Positions 1-5,161 of a stretch of 8,994 bases of DNA are shown piece by piece; positions within the stretch are counted from its first letter, which is position 1, and each line of letters starts with the position of its first letter. The notes beneath the pieces were generated by a model that did not search any database, was not told the DNA's origin, and saw nothing but the letters and a program-made list of their open reading frames with translations. A program made the translations under genes and the position numbers. The DNA comes from an uncultured Streptococcus sp. (GTDB lineage: Bacteria; Bacillota; Bacilli; Lactobacillales; Streptococcaceae): positions 1-8,994 of the forward strand of contig NZ_CALHWC010000019.1 in assembly GCF_938036805.1 (NCBI RefSeq), written 5' to 3'.

Positions 1-730
1 TCATGAAGCGCTCTTTGCTACAGTCGCACTGGAAGCGGATTTCCTCTTCAGACAGACGTTTGTAGGGTTCGTCTCCATAGATGGCAGCCAGCAGTGCTTC
101 AATATGGTCATCGGATTCCAGCAGTTTTGAGATAGCAGGCATTTCTTGGATCCGCTTCTCAAAGCGGGCGATATCAGCTTCCTTAGCTCCAGGCAGAGCT
201 TGTACCAAGAAACCGCCAGCAACCTTGACTTTATCATGCTCATCTAAGAGAACATTGAGGCCAACGGCGGAAGGAGTTTGCTGACTTTCAGTTAGATAGA
301 AGGCCAGGTCTTCGCCGATTTCACCAGAGATGAGTGGCGTCATAGAATTATAGGGATTGCCAGTGCCGTAGTCCGTGATTACCAAAAATTGACCAGAGCC
401 GACAAAAGGGCCGACTAGAACTTCGCCAGTGGCTGTCTTTTTAATATCGACACCGGGATTTTGCACATAGCCCTTGACATTGCCTTTGGTATCTGCCACG
501 GTGATAATTGCGCCTAGCGAGCTGGTACCAAGAACTTTGACGGTAATCTTAGTCTGGCCTTTTTCATTTGCTGCCAGAATCTGGCTGGCAATCAGTGTGC
601 GGCCGAGTGCTACGGTAGAACTTGCTTGAGTTTGATGTTTTTCTTGAGCGGTCCGAACGGTCTCTGTACTGTCCAACACATAGGCCCGAAAAGAACCGTT
701 TTCTGAGATAGTTTTGATAATTTTGTCCAT
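1..730 (-). CDS. hslO: Hsp33 redox-regulated chaperone, partial (3' end off window)
   Basis: Hsp33 is a cytoplasmic holdase chaperone that is switched on when its four zinc-binding cysteines are oxidised. The reverse strand is open from an ATG at 728-730 to the window edge and gives 243 codons. The start (MDKIIKTISENGSFRAYVLD), the stretch STVALGRTLIASQILAAN near residues 38-54 and VDIKKTATGEVLVGPF in the middle are typical of streptococcal Hsp33. The CxC half of the redox switch is visible at residues 235-237 (C-D-C). The CxxC half should lie just beyond position 1, since the family is about 290 aa. No properly spaced Shine-Dalgarno precedes the ATG: an AAAAGGT abuts it, and an extended -10 lies only 7 nt further upstream, so the mRNA may be nearly leaderless. 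The gene diverges from the DUF4649-trxA operon. Identity is confident; only the C-terminus is unseen. Confidence 0.96.
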   Translation of the reverse strand, partial: MDKIIKTISENGSFRAYVLDSTETVRTAQEKHQTQASSTVALGRTLIASQILAANEKGQTKITVKVLGTSSLGAIITVADTKGNVKGYVQNPGVDIKKTATGEVLVGPFVGSGQFLVITDYGTGNPYNSMTPLISGEIGEDLAFYLTESQQTPSAVGLNVLLDEHDKVKVAGGFLVQALPGAKEADIARFEKRIQEMPAISKLLESDDHIEALLAAIYGDEPYKRLSEEEIRFQCDCSKERFM

Positions 731-737
731 ACCTTTT

Positions 738-746
738 ATTTTAACA
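738..746 (-). promoter_or_regulatory. Extended -10 promoter candidate for hslO
   Basis: On the reverse strand the sequence is TGTTAAAAT, an extended -10 (TG-N-TAAAAT, 5 of 6 hexamer matches). No good -35 lies 16-18 bp upstream, as is common for extended -10 promoters. Seven bases separate the hexamer from the hslO ATG, so the expected start of transcription is at or within about 3 nt of the start codon. It is a candidate only: the region is AT-rich and such matches occur by chance. Confidence 0.45.
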
Positions 747-899
747 CAAAAATAAAAACAAACGTAGCCTTTGTGCTTGTTTTTCTTTCAGATTTGTTCT
801 TGCATTGTACTTTGGTCAAGTCAAACAAAAAGGAGAAGATTGACAAATTATGATTTTAAGGTGACTATCTGGGTTCTGACAATGACGGATGCGTTTGAG

Positions 900-928
900 T
901 TGACAATTGTAATACAATCAGTTACAAT
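900..928 (+). promoter_or_regulatory. Near-consensus sigma-A promoter of the DUF4649-trxA operon
   Basis: TTGACA at 900-905 is a perfect -35, and TACAAT at 923-928 is a 5/6 -10. They are separated by the ideal 17 bp. Transcription should begin near 935, giving a leader of about 34 nt before the ATG at 969. The spacer carries inverted repeats, described in a separate entry, which could be an operator. Confidence 0.85.
906..928. promoter_or_regulatory. Dyad symmetry inside the DUF4649-trxA promoter, possible operator
   Basis: Two overlapping dyads occupy the promoter spacer and -10. One is a perfect 13-bp palindrome, ATTGTA-A-TACAAT, at 906-918. The other is a perfect 7-bp inverted repeat with a 9-bp spacer: ATTGTAA at 906-912 and TTACAAT at 922-928, the second arm including the -10. 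The pattern was compared from memory with the Per/Fur, Rex, CopY, AdcR and CtsR consensus boxes and matches none well. A role as a repressor site is inferred from position only. Confidence 0.35.
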
Positions 929-968
929 AGAAACATAGAATTACGAATGGAATCAAAAAGGAGAGCTT

Positions 969-1190
969 ATGATTGAAATTACCTATCTAGACGCAGCTAA
1001 AGCTGAACGGAAGATGACTTTCGAGTCTTATGAAGACTTTGAACTATCCCAGCAAGCTTGCTTGATCGGGGTGGCGGATTATCATCCAGTTAAAAAGTTA
1101 GTTTATAATGGTCATGATTTGGACTACCATGGGACTTATGGAGATGTGTACTTTTTCCTAATGAAACAGGATTTGAGCCAATATAACTAA
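969..1190 (+). CDS. Small conserved streptococcal protein, DUF4649-like
   Basis: This 73-aa cytoplasmic protein has no signal peptide or membrane segment and a single cysteine, in QQACLIG. It resembles the short streptococcal DUF4649 family as I remember it; no biochemical function is known to me. It is rich in Tyr, Asp and His, with a conserved-looking centre (LIGVADYHPVKKLVYNGHDLDYHGTYGD within residues 32-59). The start is well supported by AAAGGAG at 957-963, 5 nt before the ATG. The stop lies 14 bp before trxA and no terminator intervenes, so the two genes should share the promoter at 900-928. That suggests a thiol-redox or stress role, by association only. Confidence 0.88.
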   Translation: MIEITYLDAAKAERKMTFESYEDFELSQQACLIGVADYHPVKKLVYNGHDLDYHGTYGDVYFFLMKQDLSQYN

Positions 1191-1204
1191 AAAGGAGAAA
1201 TACA

Positions 1205-1519
1205 ATGGCAAAAGCAATTACAGATGCAACATTTGAACAAGAAACAAAAGACGGTTTGGTCTTGGTAGACTTCTGGGCAACTTGGTGTGGTCCATGTCGT
1301 ATGCAAGGTCCAATCTTGGACAAATTGTCTGAAGAACTTTCAGAAGATGTCTTGAAAATCGTTAAAATGGACGTTGATGAAAATCCAAACACAGCTCGTG
1401 CCTTTGGAATCATGTCCATCCCAACCCTTCTCTTCAAAAAAGACGGTCAAGTGGTCAAGCAAGTTGCAGGTGTTCACACAGCAGAACAAATCAAGGCCAT
1501 CGTTGCTGAATTGAGTTAA
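1205..1519 (+). CDS. trxA: Thioredoxin
   Basis: This 104-aa thioredoxin is a full-length single domain that reduces protein disulfides in the cytoplasm using electrons from thioredoxin reductase. The active site WCGPC is at residues 27-31, so the redox cysteines are C28 and C31. The buried Asp (D22, in VDFWA), Trp24 and the cis-proline P73 (in MSIPTLLF) that shapes the substrate groove are all present. AAGGAG at 1192-1197 lies 7 nt before the ATG. It is the second gene of a short operon behind the DUF4649-like gene and ends in a strong hairpin terminator. Nothing is missing or unusual. In Firmicutes such genes are often controlled by Spx or other redox regulators, but no specific site is established here. 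Confidence 0.98.
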   Translation: MAKAITDATFEQETKDGLVLVDFWATWCGPCRMQGPILDKLSEELSEDVLKIVKMDVDENPNTARAFGIMSIPTLLFKKDGQVVKQVAGVHTAEQIKAIVAELS

Positions 1520-1523
1520 AAGC

Positions 1524-1558
1524 AAAGCACTCCCCATTCAAAAAGGGAGTGCTTTTTT
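1524..1558 (+). terminator. Rho-independent terminator of the DUF4649-trxA operon
   Basis: AAAGCACTCCC (1524-1534) pairs perfectly with GGGAGTGCTTT (1545-1555) across a 10-nt loop. A run of six T starts at 1553. The stem begins only a few bases after the trxA stop, so termination should be efficient. Confidence 0.93.
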
Positions 1559-1568
1559 GTTTGCATAG

Positions 1569-1609
1569 AAAAAGCCCTGTTCCTCAAACTGAGGACAGGA
1601 CCCTTTTTT
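1569..1609. terminator. Bidirectional terminator between trxA and the aquaporin gene
   Basis: CCTGT-T-CCTCA (1576-1586) pairs with TGAGGACAGG (1590-1599), leaving one bulged T. The stem is flanked by AAAAAG on the left and CCCTTTTTT on the right. On the reverse strand it gives a hairpin followed by GCTTTTTCT just after the aquaporin stop. On the forward strand it is a second, backup terminator for trxA readthrough. Confidence 0.88.
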
Positions 1610-1615
1610 CGTTTC

Positions 1616-2284
1616 TTATTCTTCTGTTCCAAGGCAGTTTTTCGCAACAAGAGCTGCAAGAACACCGCCAACGATTGGAGCAAGGATGAAAATCCAAACT
1701 TGTTGAAGGGCTGCGCCACCTACCAAGACAGCTGGTGCCAAGCTACGAGCTGGGTTTACTGAAAGTCCAGTGATGTTCAATCCCACAAGGATCATAGCTG
1801 TCAATGACAAACCAATGACCAAACCAGCAATCGCACCATTTCCTTTACTTGCTGAAGTTACGGTCATGATCACCAAAACAAACAAGAAAGTTGCGATAAC
1901 TTCAAACAGGAAACCACCAAAGACAGTTACACCGTTTGCCAAGGCATTTTCACCAAGACTAGCAGTTGACTTTCCTGAGTTAGCCAAGAGGAAGAAGACC
2001 GCACCTGACGCAAGGAAAGCTCCAACCACTTGTCCAAGGATGTAGTTTACAAGCTCTGAAGATGACAAGCGTTTGTTTACAAACATAGCGATTGAAACAG
2101 CTGGGTTCAAGTGCGCACCTGAAACAGTTCCGATTGAGAAAGCTGCAACCACGATTGCCAAACCAAAGGCAAAAGCAATTCCAAGGTGTCCAAGACCCTC
2201 TGTACCATTTCCAAAAACAACGGCTCCTGTTCCGATGAACACAAGCATGAAAGTACCGATTAATTCAGCGACAAATTTTTTCAT
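1616..2284 (-). CDS. Aquaporin (MIP family channel)
   Basis: This 222-aa integral membrane channel has the two-fold aquaporin fold of six helices and two half-helices. Both NPA motifs are intact: HLNPAV with NPA at 60-62 and SVNPAR with NPA at 177-179. By alignment from memory to E. coli AqpZ, the selectivity filter is F40, I165, L174 and R180. It lacks the His of water-selective AqpZ and the Trp/Gly/Phe of GlpF. The Ile resembles archaeal AqpM, so the substrate is uncertain; water, glycerol, H2O2 or dissolved gases are possible. Related streptococcal aquaporins have been described as peroxide or oxygen facilitators, which would fit trxA and hslO nearby. AAGGAGA (2291-2297) lies 6 nt before the ATG. 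The gene converges on trxA. Family is certain, substrate is not. Confidence 0.95.
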   Translation of the reverse strand: MKKFVAELIGTFMLVFIGTGAVVFGNGTEGLGHLGIAFAFGLAIVVAAFSIGTVSGAHLNPAVSIAMFVNKRLSSSELVNYILGQVVGAFLASGAVFFLLANSGKSTASLGENALANGVTVFGGFLFEVIATFLFVLVIMTVTSASKGNGAIAGLVIGLSLTAMILVGLNITGLSVNPARSLAPAVLVGGAALQQVWIFILAPIVGGVLAALVAKNCLGTEE

Positions 2285-2315
2285 TTTCTATCTCCTTTTT
2301 TAAAAACTATGTATC

Positions 2316-2344
2316 AGTTTACCAAAACAAATGAGCGGATTCAA
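2316..2344 (-). promoter_or_regulatory. Promoter of the aquaporin gene
   Basis: On the reverse strand, TTGAAT (2339-2344) and TAAACT (2316-2321) are 17 bp apart, with an extended TGG before the -10. Transcription should start near 2309, about 25 nt before the ATG. An imperfect inverted repeat (2335-2370) overlaps the -35. Confidence 0.6.
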
Positions 2345-2370
2345 GAAAAGTGCTTTGAAAATGGATCCGC
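2335..2370. repeat. Imperfect inverted repeat overlapping the aquaporin -35
   Basis: GCGGATTCA (2335-2343) and TGGATCCGC (2362-2370) are inverted with one mismatch. Inside them, TTCAA (2340-2344) mirrors TTGAA (2355-2359). The element lies upstream of the predicted transcription start, so it would act as DNA rather than RNA. It may be an operator or chance. Confidence 0.35.
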
Positions 2371-2549
2371 CCTCTTTACTCAAACAGTAGTCGGTGTCTA
2401 TCACGCTCCTAGCTTGTCTTATTAGTCCTCTATTGATTTAAGAAAAATGATATATTCTAGTTTTTTTGTTTAAAAATAAAATTTTTAGGTTATAATAGAA
2501 AGAAGGTAAATCAGCTGTGTTTTACAAAATTTAGAAAAGGGCGCTGTTT
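2345..2549. other. Divergent intergenic region, AT-rich, without a recognisable gene
   Basis: About 205 bp separate the aquaporin promoter from the membrane-protein start. A perfect TATAAT at 2491-2496 is the likely -10 for the rightward gene. The -35 is poor, the best being TTGTTT at 2466-2471 with a 19-bp spacer. No conserved RNA or convincing small ORF was seen in the rest. Confidence 0.5.
2491..2496 (+). promoter_or_regulatory. -10 element for the four-helix membrane protein
   Basis: A perfect TATAAT preceded by an A/T tract that could act as an UP element. A good -35 is missing. The predicted transcript starts near 2503, leaving a leader of about 47 nt before the ATG at 2550. Confidence 0.5.
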
Positions 2550-2894
2550 ATGTTTGAGTCATTATCGCAGTTCTGCTTTATTTTAATGGTTTTTACGCCG
2601 TTTATCGCGGTGCCGATTTTCTGTTTCTTTTTGGGCTGGATGATTCCTCGGTCGCAGATAACAGAAAAAAGTATCATGCTTGTACTCAGTTTTGTCCTTT
2701 TTAGTCTAGTTTTGATTTCTTACTATGCTCCTCAATTGCTGGGAATGTTTTTTTGGGGGCTTATCTGGTTCTTTATCGGCCTCTTGCGTGCTAAAAATTA
2801 TAGCAAGTCACAGTTCTGGATAAGGTGGCTTATATTTAGCGTCTGTTTTACAATCTATATTTTGGTTTATCTATATTTCTTTAAACTTTTTTAA
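2550..2894 (+). CDS. Small four-helix membrane protein of unknown function
   Basis: This 114-aa, very hydrophobic protein is one I do not recognise. Predicted membrane helices lie at about residues 8-30, 42-59, 63-79 and 92-112. Short polar loops separate them: PRSQITEK at 33-40 and the basic RAKNYSKSQ at 80-88, the latter suggesting a cytoplasmic face by the positive-inside rule. There is no signal peptidase site and no motif of known enzymes or transporters. AAAAGGG (2535-2541) lies 8 nt before the ATG and a TATAAT -10 lies upstream, so expression is plausible. It is a single-gene unit, convergent with pepF, and more T-rich than its neighbours, partly because of the Phe/Leu/Ile content. It could be a recent or lineage-specific gene. 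Confidence 0.75.
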   Translation: MFESLSQFCFILMVFTPFIAVPIFCFFLGWMIPRSQITEKSIMLVLSFVLFSLVLISYYAPQLLGMFFWGLIWFFIGLLRAKNYSKSQFWIRWLIFSVCFTIYILVYLYFFKLF

Positions 2895-2942
2895 AAATTT
2901 GGCTTCAAATTTCATTTTAGGAACAGATTTATTGAATCATGT

Positions 2943-2983
2943 AAAAACAGACTGAGACAAAAATGTCTCAGTCTTGTTTTTTT
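2943..2983. terminator. Bidirectional terminator between the membrane protein and pepF
   Basis: GACTGAGACA (2950-2959) and TGTCTCAGTC (2964-2973) form a perfect 10-bp stem with an AAAA tetraloop. AAAAACA lies to the left and TTGTTTTTTT to the right. Forward, the T tract runs into the pepF stop codon; in reverse, the hairpin directly follows that stop and ends in GTTTTTAC. A weaker AT-rich hairpin (AAATTTG 2895-2901 with CAAATTT 2906-2912) precedes it right after the membrane-protein stop. Confidence 0.93.
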
Positions 2984-4778
2984 ACTCCCCCAACTCCTCA
3001 CTGTAGGCAATAATCTGATCAACTGTGTCGGACAAGAACTGGATAGTATCGCGCAGTGGTTTATCTGTTGAAATATCTGCTCCTATAATCATAGCAGACT
3101 CAATCGGAGTCTTGCTGCCGCCAGATTTTAGCAGTTCCAGCCAGTCACGGGCACCATTTTCGTCATTTTTCAGGTGGAGGTAACCGGCAGTAGAGATGAC
3201 CAGACCTGCAGAGTAAGTGTAACTATACAAGCCCATGTAATAGTGAGCCTGACGCATCCAAGTCAGGGCAGCATCGTCGTCAATCTCAACAGCATCGCCC
3301 CAGAATTCTGTCAAAACTTCTTTCATGATAGCGTTGAGTTTGCTTGCACCGAAGGTTCCGCCTTCTTCAATCAAAGTATAGACCTTGCGTTGGAAGGCAG
3401 CTTCCAGCAAGTGAGTGATGAAGTTGTGGAAGTAAGTATCCGTCAGACGGTGAGCCAGGGCAAAGCGTTTCTGGCGAGGGTTATCAAACTGGCGTTCCAG
3501 ATAATCACTGAGCAGGAGCTCATTAAAGGTAGACGGTGCTTCCACATAGTAGGTGGACATGTGGGCGTTAAAGTAGCTTTGGTGATTGTCAGAGAAGATA
3601 AACTGCCCAGAGTGGCCAATCTCGTGAATCAGAGTATAGACATCGCTCATGCGGCCAGTCCAGCTCATGAGGACGTAAGGGTGAACCCGATAAGGATCCG
3701 CAGCATAGCCTCCAGAGTCCTTTCCAGCATTGGCCGCAAAGTCGACCCAGCGTTCTTCCTTATAGCGGGCAACTTCTTGACAATATTCTTGTCCGAGTGG
3801 CTCGACTGACTTCATGACGAGGTCGTAGGCATCATCAATGCTGACTTCGGGATTGAGCTCGCTGTCCAAGTCCAGTTTCCAGTCAGCAAAGGTCATTTTT
3901 TCAAGTCCGTTTACCTTAGCGACATGCTTGAGGTATTTCTGAGCTACTGGGGCAAATTCGCTCATAATCAAGTCAATCTGCCGGTCAAACATAGAGCGCT
4001 CAACTTCTTGCTCAGCTAGCAAGTAGTCAAAGACAGAGTCATAGCCCTTCATGTCAGCCAGTAGTTTTTCAGACTTGACCTGAGCCAAATAGGCAGCTGC
4101 GGCAGTGTTTTGGTGCTGACGAAGCCCTTCTGAGAAAGAACGGAAAGCTTTTTCGCGGATTTCTGCATTTTCATGGTTTTGGTAGAAATTCTCATAGGTG
4201 ACAAAGCTGTTTTTGTATACTTTGCCGTCCACTTCAAAGTCAGCCATAGCAAAGTCGCCGGCTCGCATCTTGGTGTAAATATCCTGTGGACTGTAAAAGA
4301 CTTCGCCTAGATTGGTCAAGGCTTTTTCGACATCTGCTCCCAGATAGTGGGCTTTTTTGATTTTAGCCTGGCGAATGGCTGAAGTCAGATGGGGCTCTTG
4401 GCCTAGTCTCTCCAAGACAGCTTCATCTGCACTGACCAGGGCGTCGTCAAAGAAGCTGAGTACGACATTGGCCTCAGTCTCAAACTCCATGGCTGCTTGG
4501 GCAATCTGCGCAAAACTCTCGTCACCAAAATCAGTGGTCTGTGGCATAAAGCCATAGTTGCCGATGTGGCTGATTTGGATATAAATCTGCTCTAACTCAG
4601 CAAATGCCCGTTCAAAATCTTCGAAAGTACTAAGCTTGCCTTGGTAATCACGGACGAATTTCTGGATGTCCTCTCTGGCCTTCTCAATTGCCCGCAGGAA
4701 GTCCTCTTGGTCTTGGTAAAGGGCGGTTAGGTCCCAGAGTTCATTTTCTGGAAATTCAGAACGATGTTTTTGTTCCAT
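2982..4778 (-). CDS. pepF: Oligoendopeptidase F (M3B zinc metallopeptidase)
   Basis: This 598-aa cytoplasmic peptidase cleaves short oligopeptides internally and feeds amino acid recovery from imported or turnover peptides. The zinc site is clear: HEIGH at residues 385-389 gives the two His ligands and the catalytic Glu386, and E413 in VEAPSTFNE is the third ligand, matching the M3 spacing. The N-terminal half is helical and charged, as expected for the lid domain. The tyrosine-rich HYYMGLYSYTYSAG near the C-terminus fits the substrate-binding region of M3B enzymes. Length matches PepF (about 600 aa). The start is supported by AAGGAGT (4784-4790), 5 nt before the ATG, and an extended -10 upstream. 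It is transcribed alone, divergent from pnp, and ends in the shared terminator. Confidence 0.97.
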   Translation of the reverse strand: MEQKHRSEFPENELWDLTALYQDQEDFLRAIEKAREDIQKFVRDYQGKLSTFEDFERAFAELEQIYIQISHIGNYGFMPQTTDFGDESFAQIAQAAMEFETEANVVLSFFDDALVSADEAVLERLGQEPHLTSAIRQAKIKKAHYLGADVEKALTNLGEVFYSPQDIYTKMRAGDFAMADFEVDGKVYKNSFVTYENFYQNHENAEIREKAFRSFSEGLRQHQNTAAAAYLAQVKSEKLLADMKGYDSVFDYLLAEQEVERSMFDRQIDLIMSEFAPVAQKYLKHVAKVNGLEKMTFADWKLDLDSELNPEVSIDDAYDLVMKSVEPLGQEYCQEVARYKEERWVDFAANAGKDSGGYAADPYRVHPYVLMSWTGRMSDVYTLIHEIGHSGQFIFSDNHQSYFNAHMSTYYVEAPSTFNELLLSDYLERQFDNPRQKRFALAHRLTDTYFHNFITHLLEAAFQRKVYTLIEEGGTFGASKLNAIMKEVLTEFWGDAVEIDDDAALTWMRQAHYYMGLYSYTYSAGLVISTAGYLHLKNDENGARDWLELLKSGGSKTPIESAMIIGADISTDKPLRDTIQFLSDTVDQIIAYSEELGE

Positions 4779-4810
4779 AGTTTACTCCTTTTGATTAAAT
4801 AACTATATTC

Positions 4811-4819
4811 AGTATAGCA
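4811..4819 (-). promoter_or_regulatory. Extended -10 promoter of pepF
   Basis: The reverse strand reads TGCTATACT, a full extended -10 with a 5/6 hexamer. The -35 is weak. Transcription should start near 4804, giving a short leader that includes the pepF Shine-Dalgarno. Confidence 0.7.
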
Positions 4820-4961
4820 AAAAATCCTTCAGAATACCTTGCTCATAGGAAAAAATTAAGGAAATATGACTTTAGCTGTCTGCTTAGAAAAAAGAAAATT
4901 AGATTTTCAGCACTTTTATAGAAAAAAGCCATTTCCGGTCTTTTTCTTTTGGCTGAAATTG

Positions 4962-4970
4962 TGGTAAAAT
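4962..4970 (+). promoter_or_regulatory. Extended -10 promoter of pnp
   Basis: TGGTAAAAT is an extended -10 with a weak -35 (TTTTCT at 4942-4947). Transcription should begin near 4977, about 13 nt before the structured leader begins at 4990, which supports this start. A second perfect TATAAT at 5004-5009 lacks a -35 and would cut off the left arm of the leader helix, so it is less likely. An AT-rich imperfect hairpin (4921-4946) covers the -35 region. Confidence 0.65.
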
Positions 4971-4976
4971 AGGGTC

Positions 4977-5161
4977 TGTACGTGCTTGATACAAAGATGA
5001 GGATATAATAAACTACTAAGCCCATGATATCAAAGCTAAAATGCTGAGAAGGTTAGTTGTCAGCTGTGATTATGCTATGAGCTTTTGACGGTACTAATAT
5101 CTTGATCTTTGTAGCCAAGGCGTATGAAAAAATTAGAGCATATGCTCGGCAAGGAGTCTTT
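4977..5161 (+). promoter_or_regulatory. Structured 5' leader of pnp, probable cis-regulatory RNA
   Basis: About 185 nt of non-coding leader precede the pnp ATG. Positions 4990-5006 pair with 5097-5113 over 17 positions, with one G-G mismatch (4999/5104) and one G-U pair (5001/5102). Nested inside are TCAAAGCT (5030-5037) with AGCTTTTGA (5080-5088, one bulged T) and GCTGA (5043-5047) with TCAGC (5060-5064). A second hairpin follows at once: GCC 5114-5116 with GGC 5148-5150, and GCGTATG 5120-5126 with CATATGC 5139-5145. The Shine-Dalgarno AAGGAG starts at 5151. In E. coli, pnp is autoregulated through RNase III cutting of a leader hairpin; a similar role here is inference. No known riboswitch consensus was recognised and no rpsO gene is present. 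Confidence 0.65.

Noticed and set aside
817..827. GGTCAAGTCAAA resembling a CtsR heat-shock operator near hslO
   Set aside because: The two half sites are about 6 bp apart, not in the 10-bp-spaced tandem required by the CtsR consensus.
883..939. Eighteen-codon frame upstream of the DUF4649-like gene
   Set aside because: It spans the promoter itself, ends beyond the predicted transcription start and has no ribosome binding site.
942..949. TACGAATG resembling the competence sigma-X box TACGAATA
   Set aside because: It has 7 of 8 matches but no T-rich element upstream and sits only about 20 bp from the start codon; the strong sigma-A promoter at 900-928 explains expression.
3174..3809. Long open frame on the forward strand inside pepF (211 codons)
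   Set aside because: It is antisense to the strongly conserved PepF core, including the HEIGH region, and has no family resemblance.
5004..5009. Perfect TATAAT as an alternative pnp promoter
   Set aside because: There is no -35 at 16-18 bp and no extended TG; it is also part of the left arm of the leader helix.
5102..5161. Twenty-residue upstream extension of PNPase from a TTG at 5102
   Set aside because: It has no ribosome binding site, lies inside paired leader RNA, and the ATG at 5162 has AAGGAG 5 nt upstream and the expected N-terminus.
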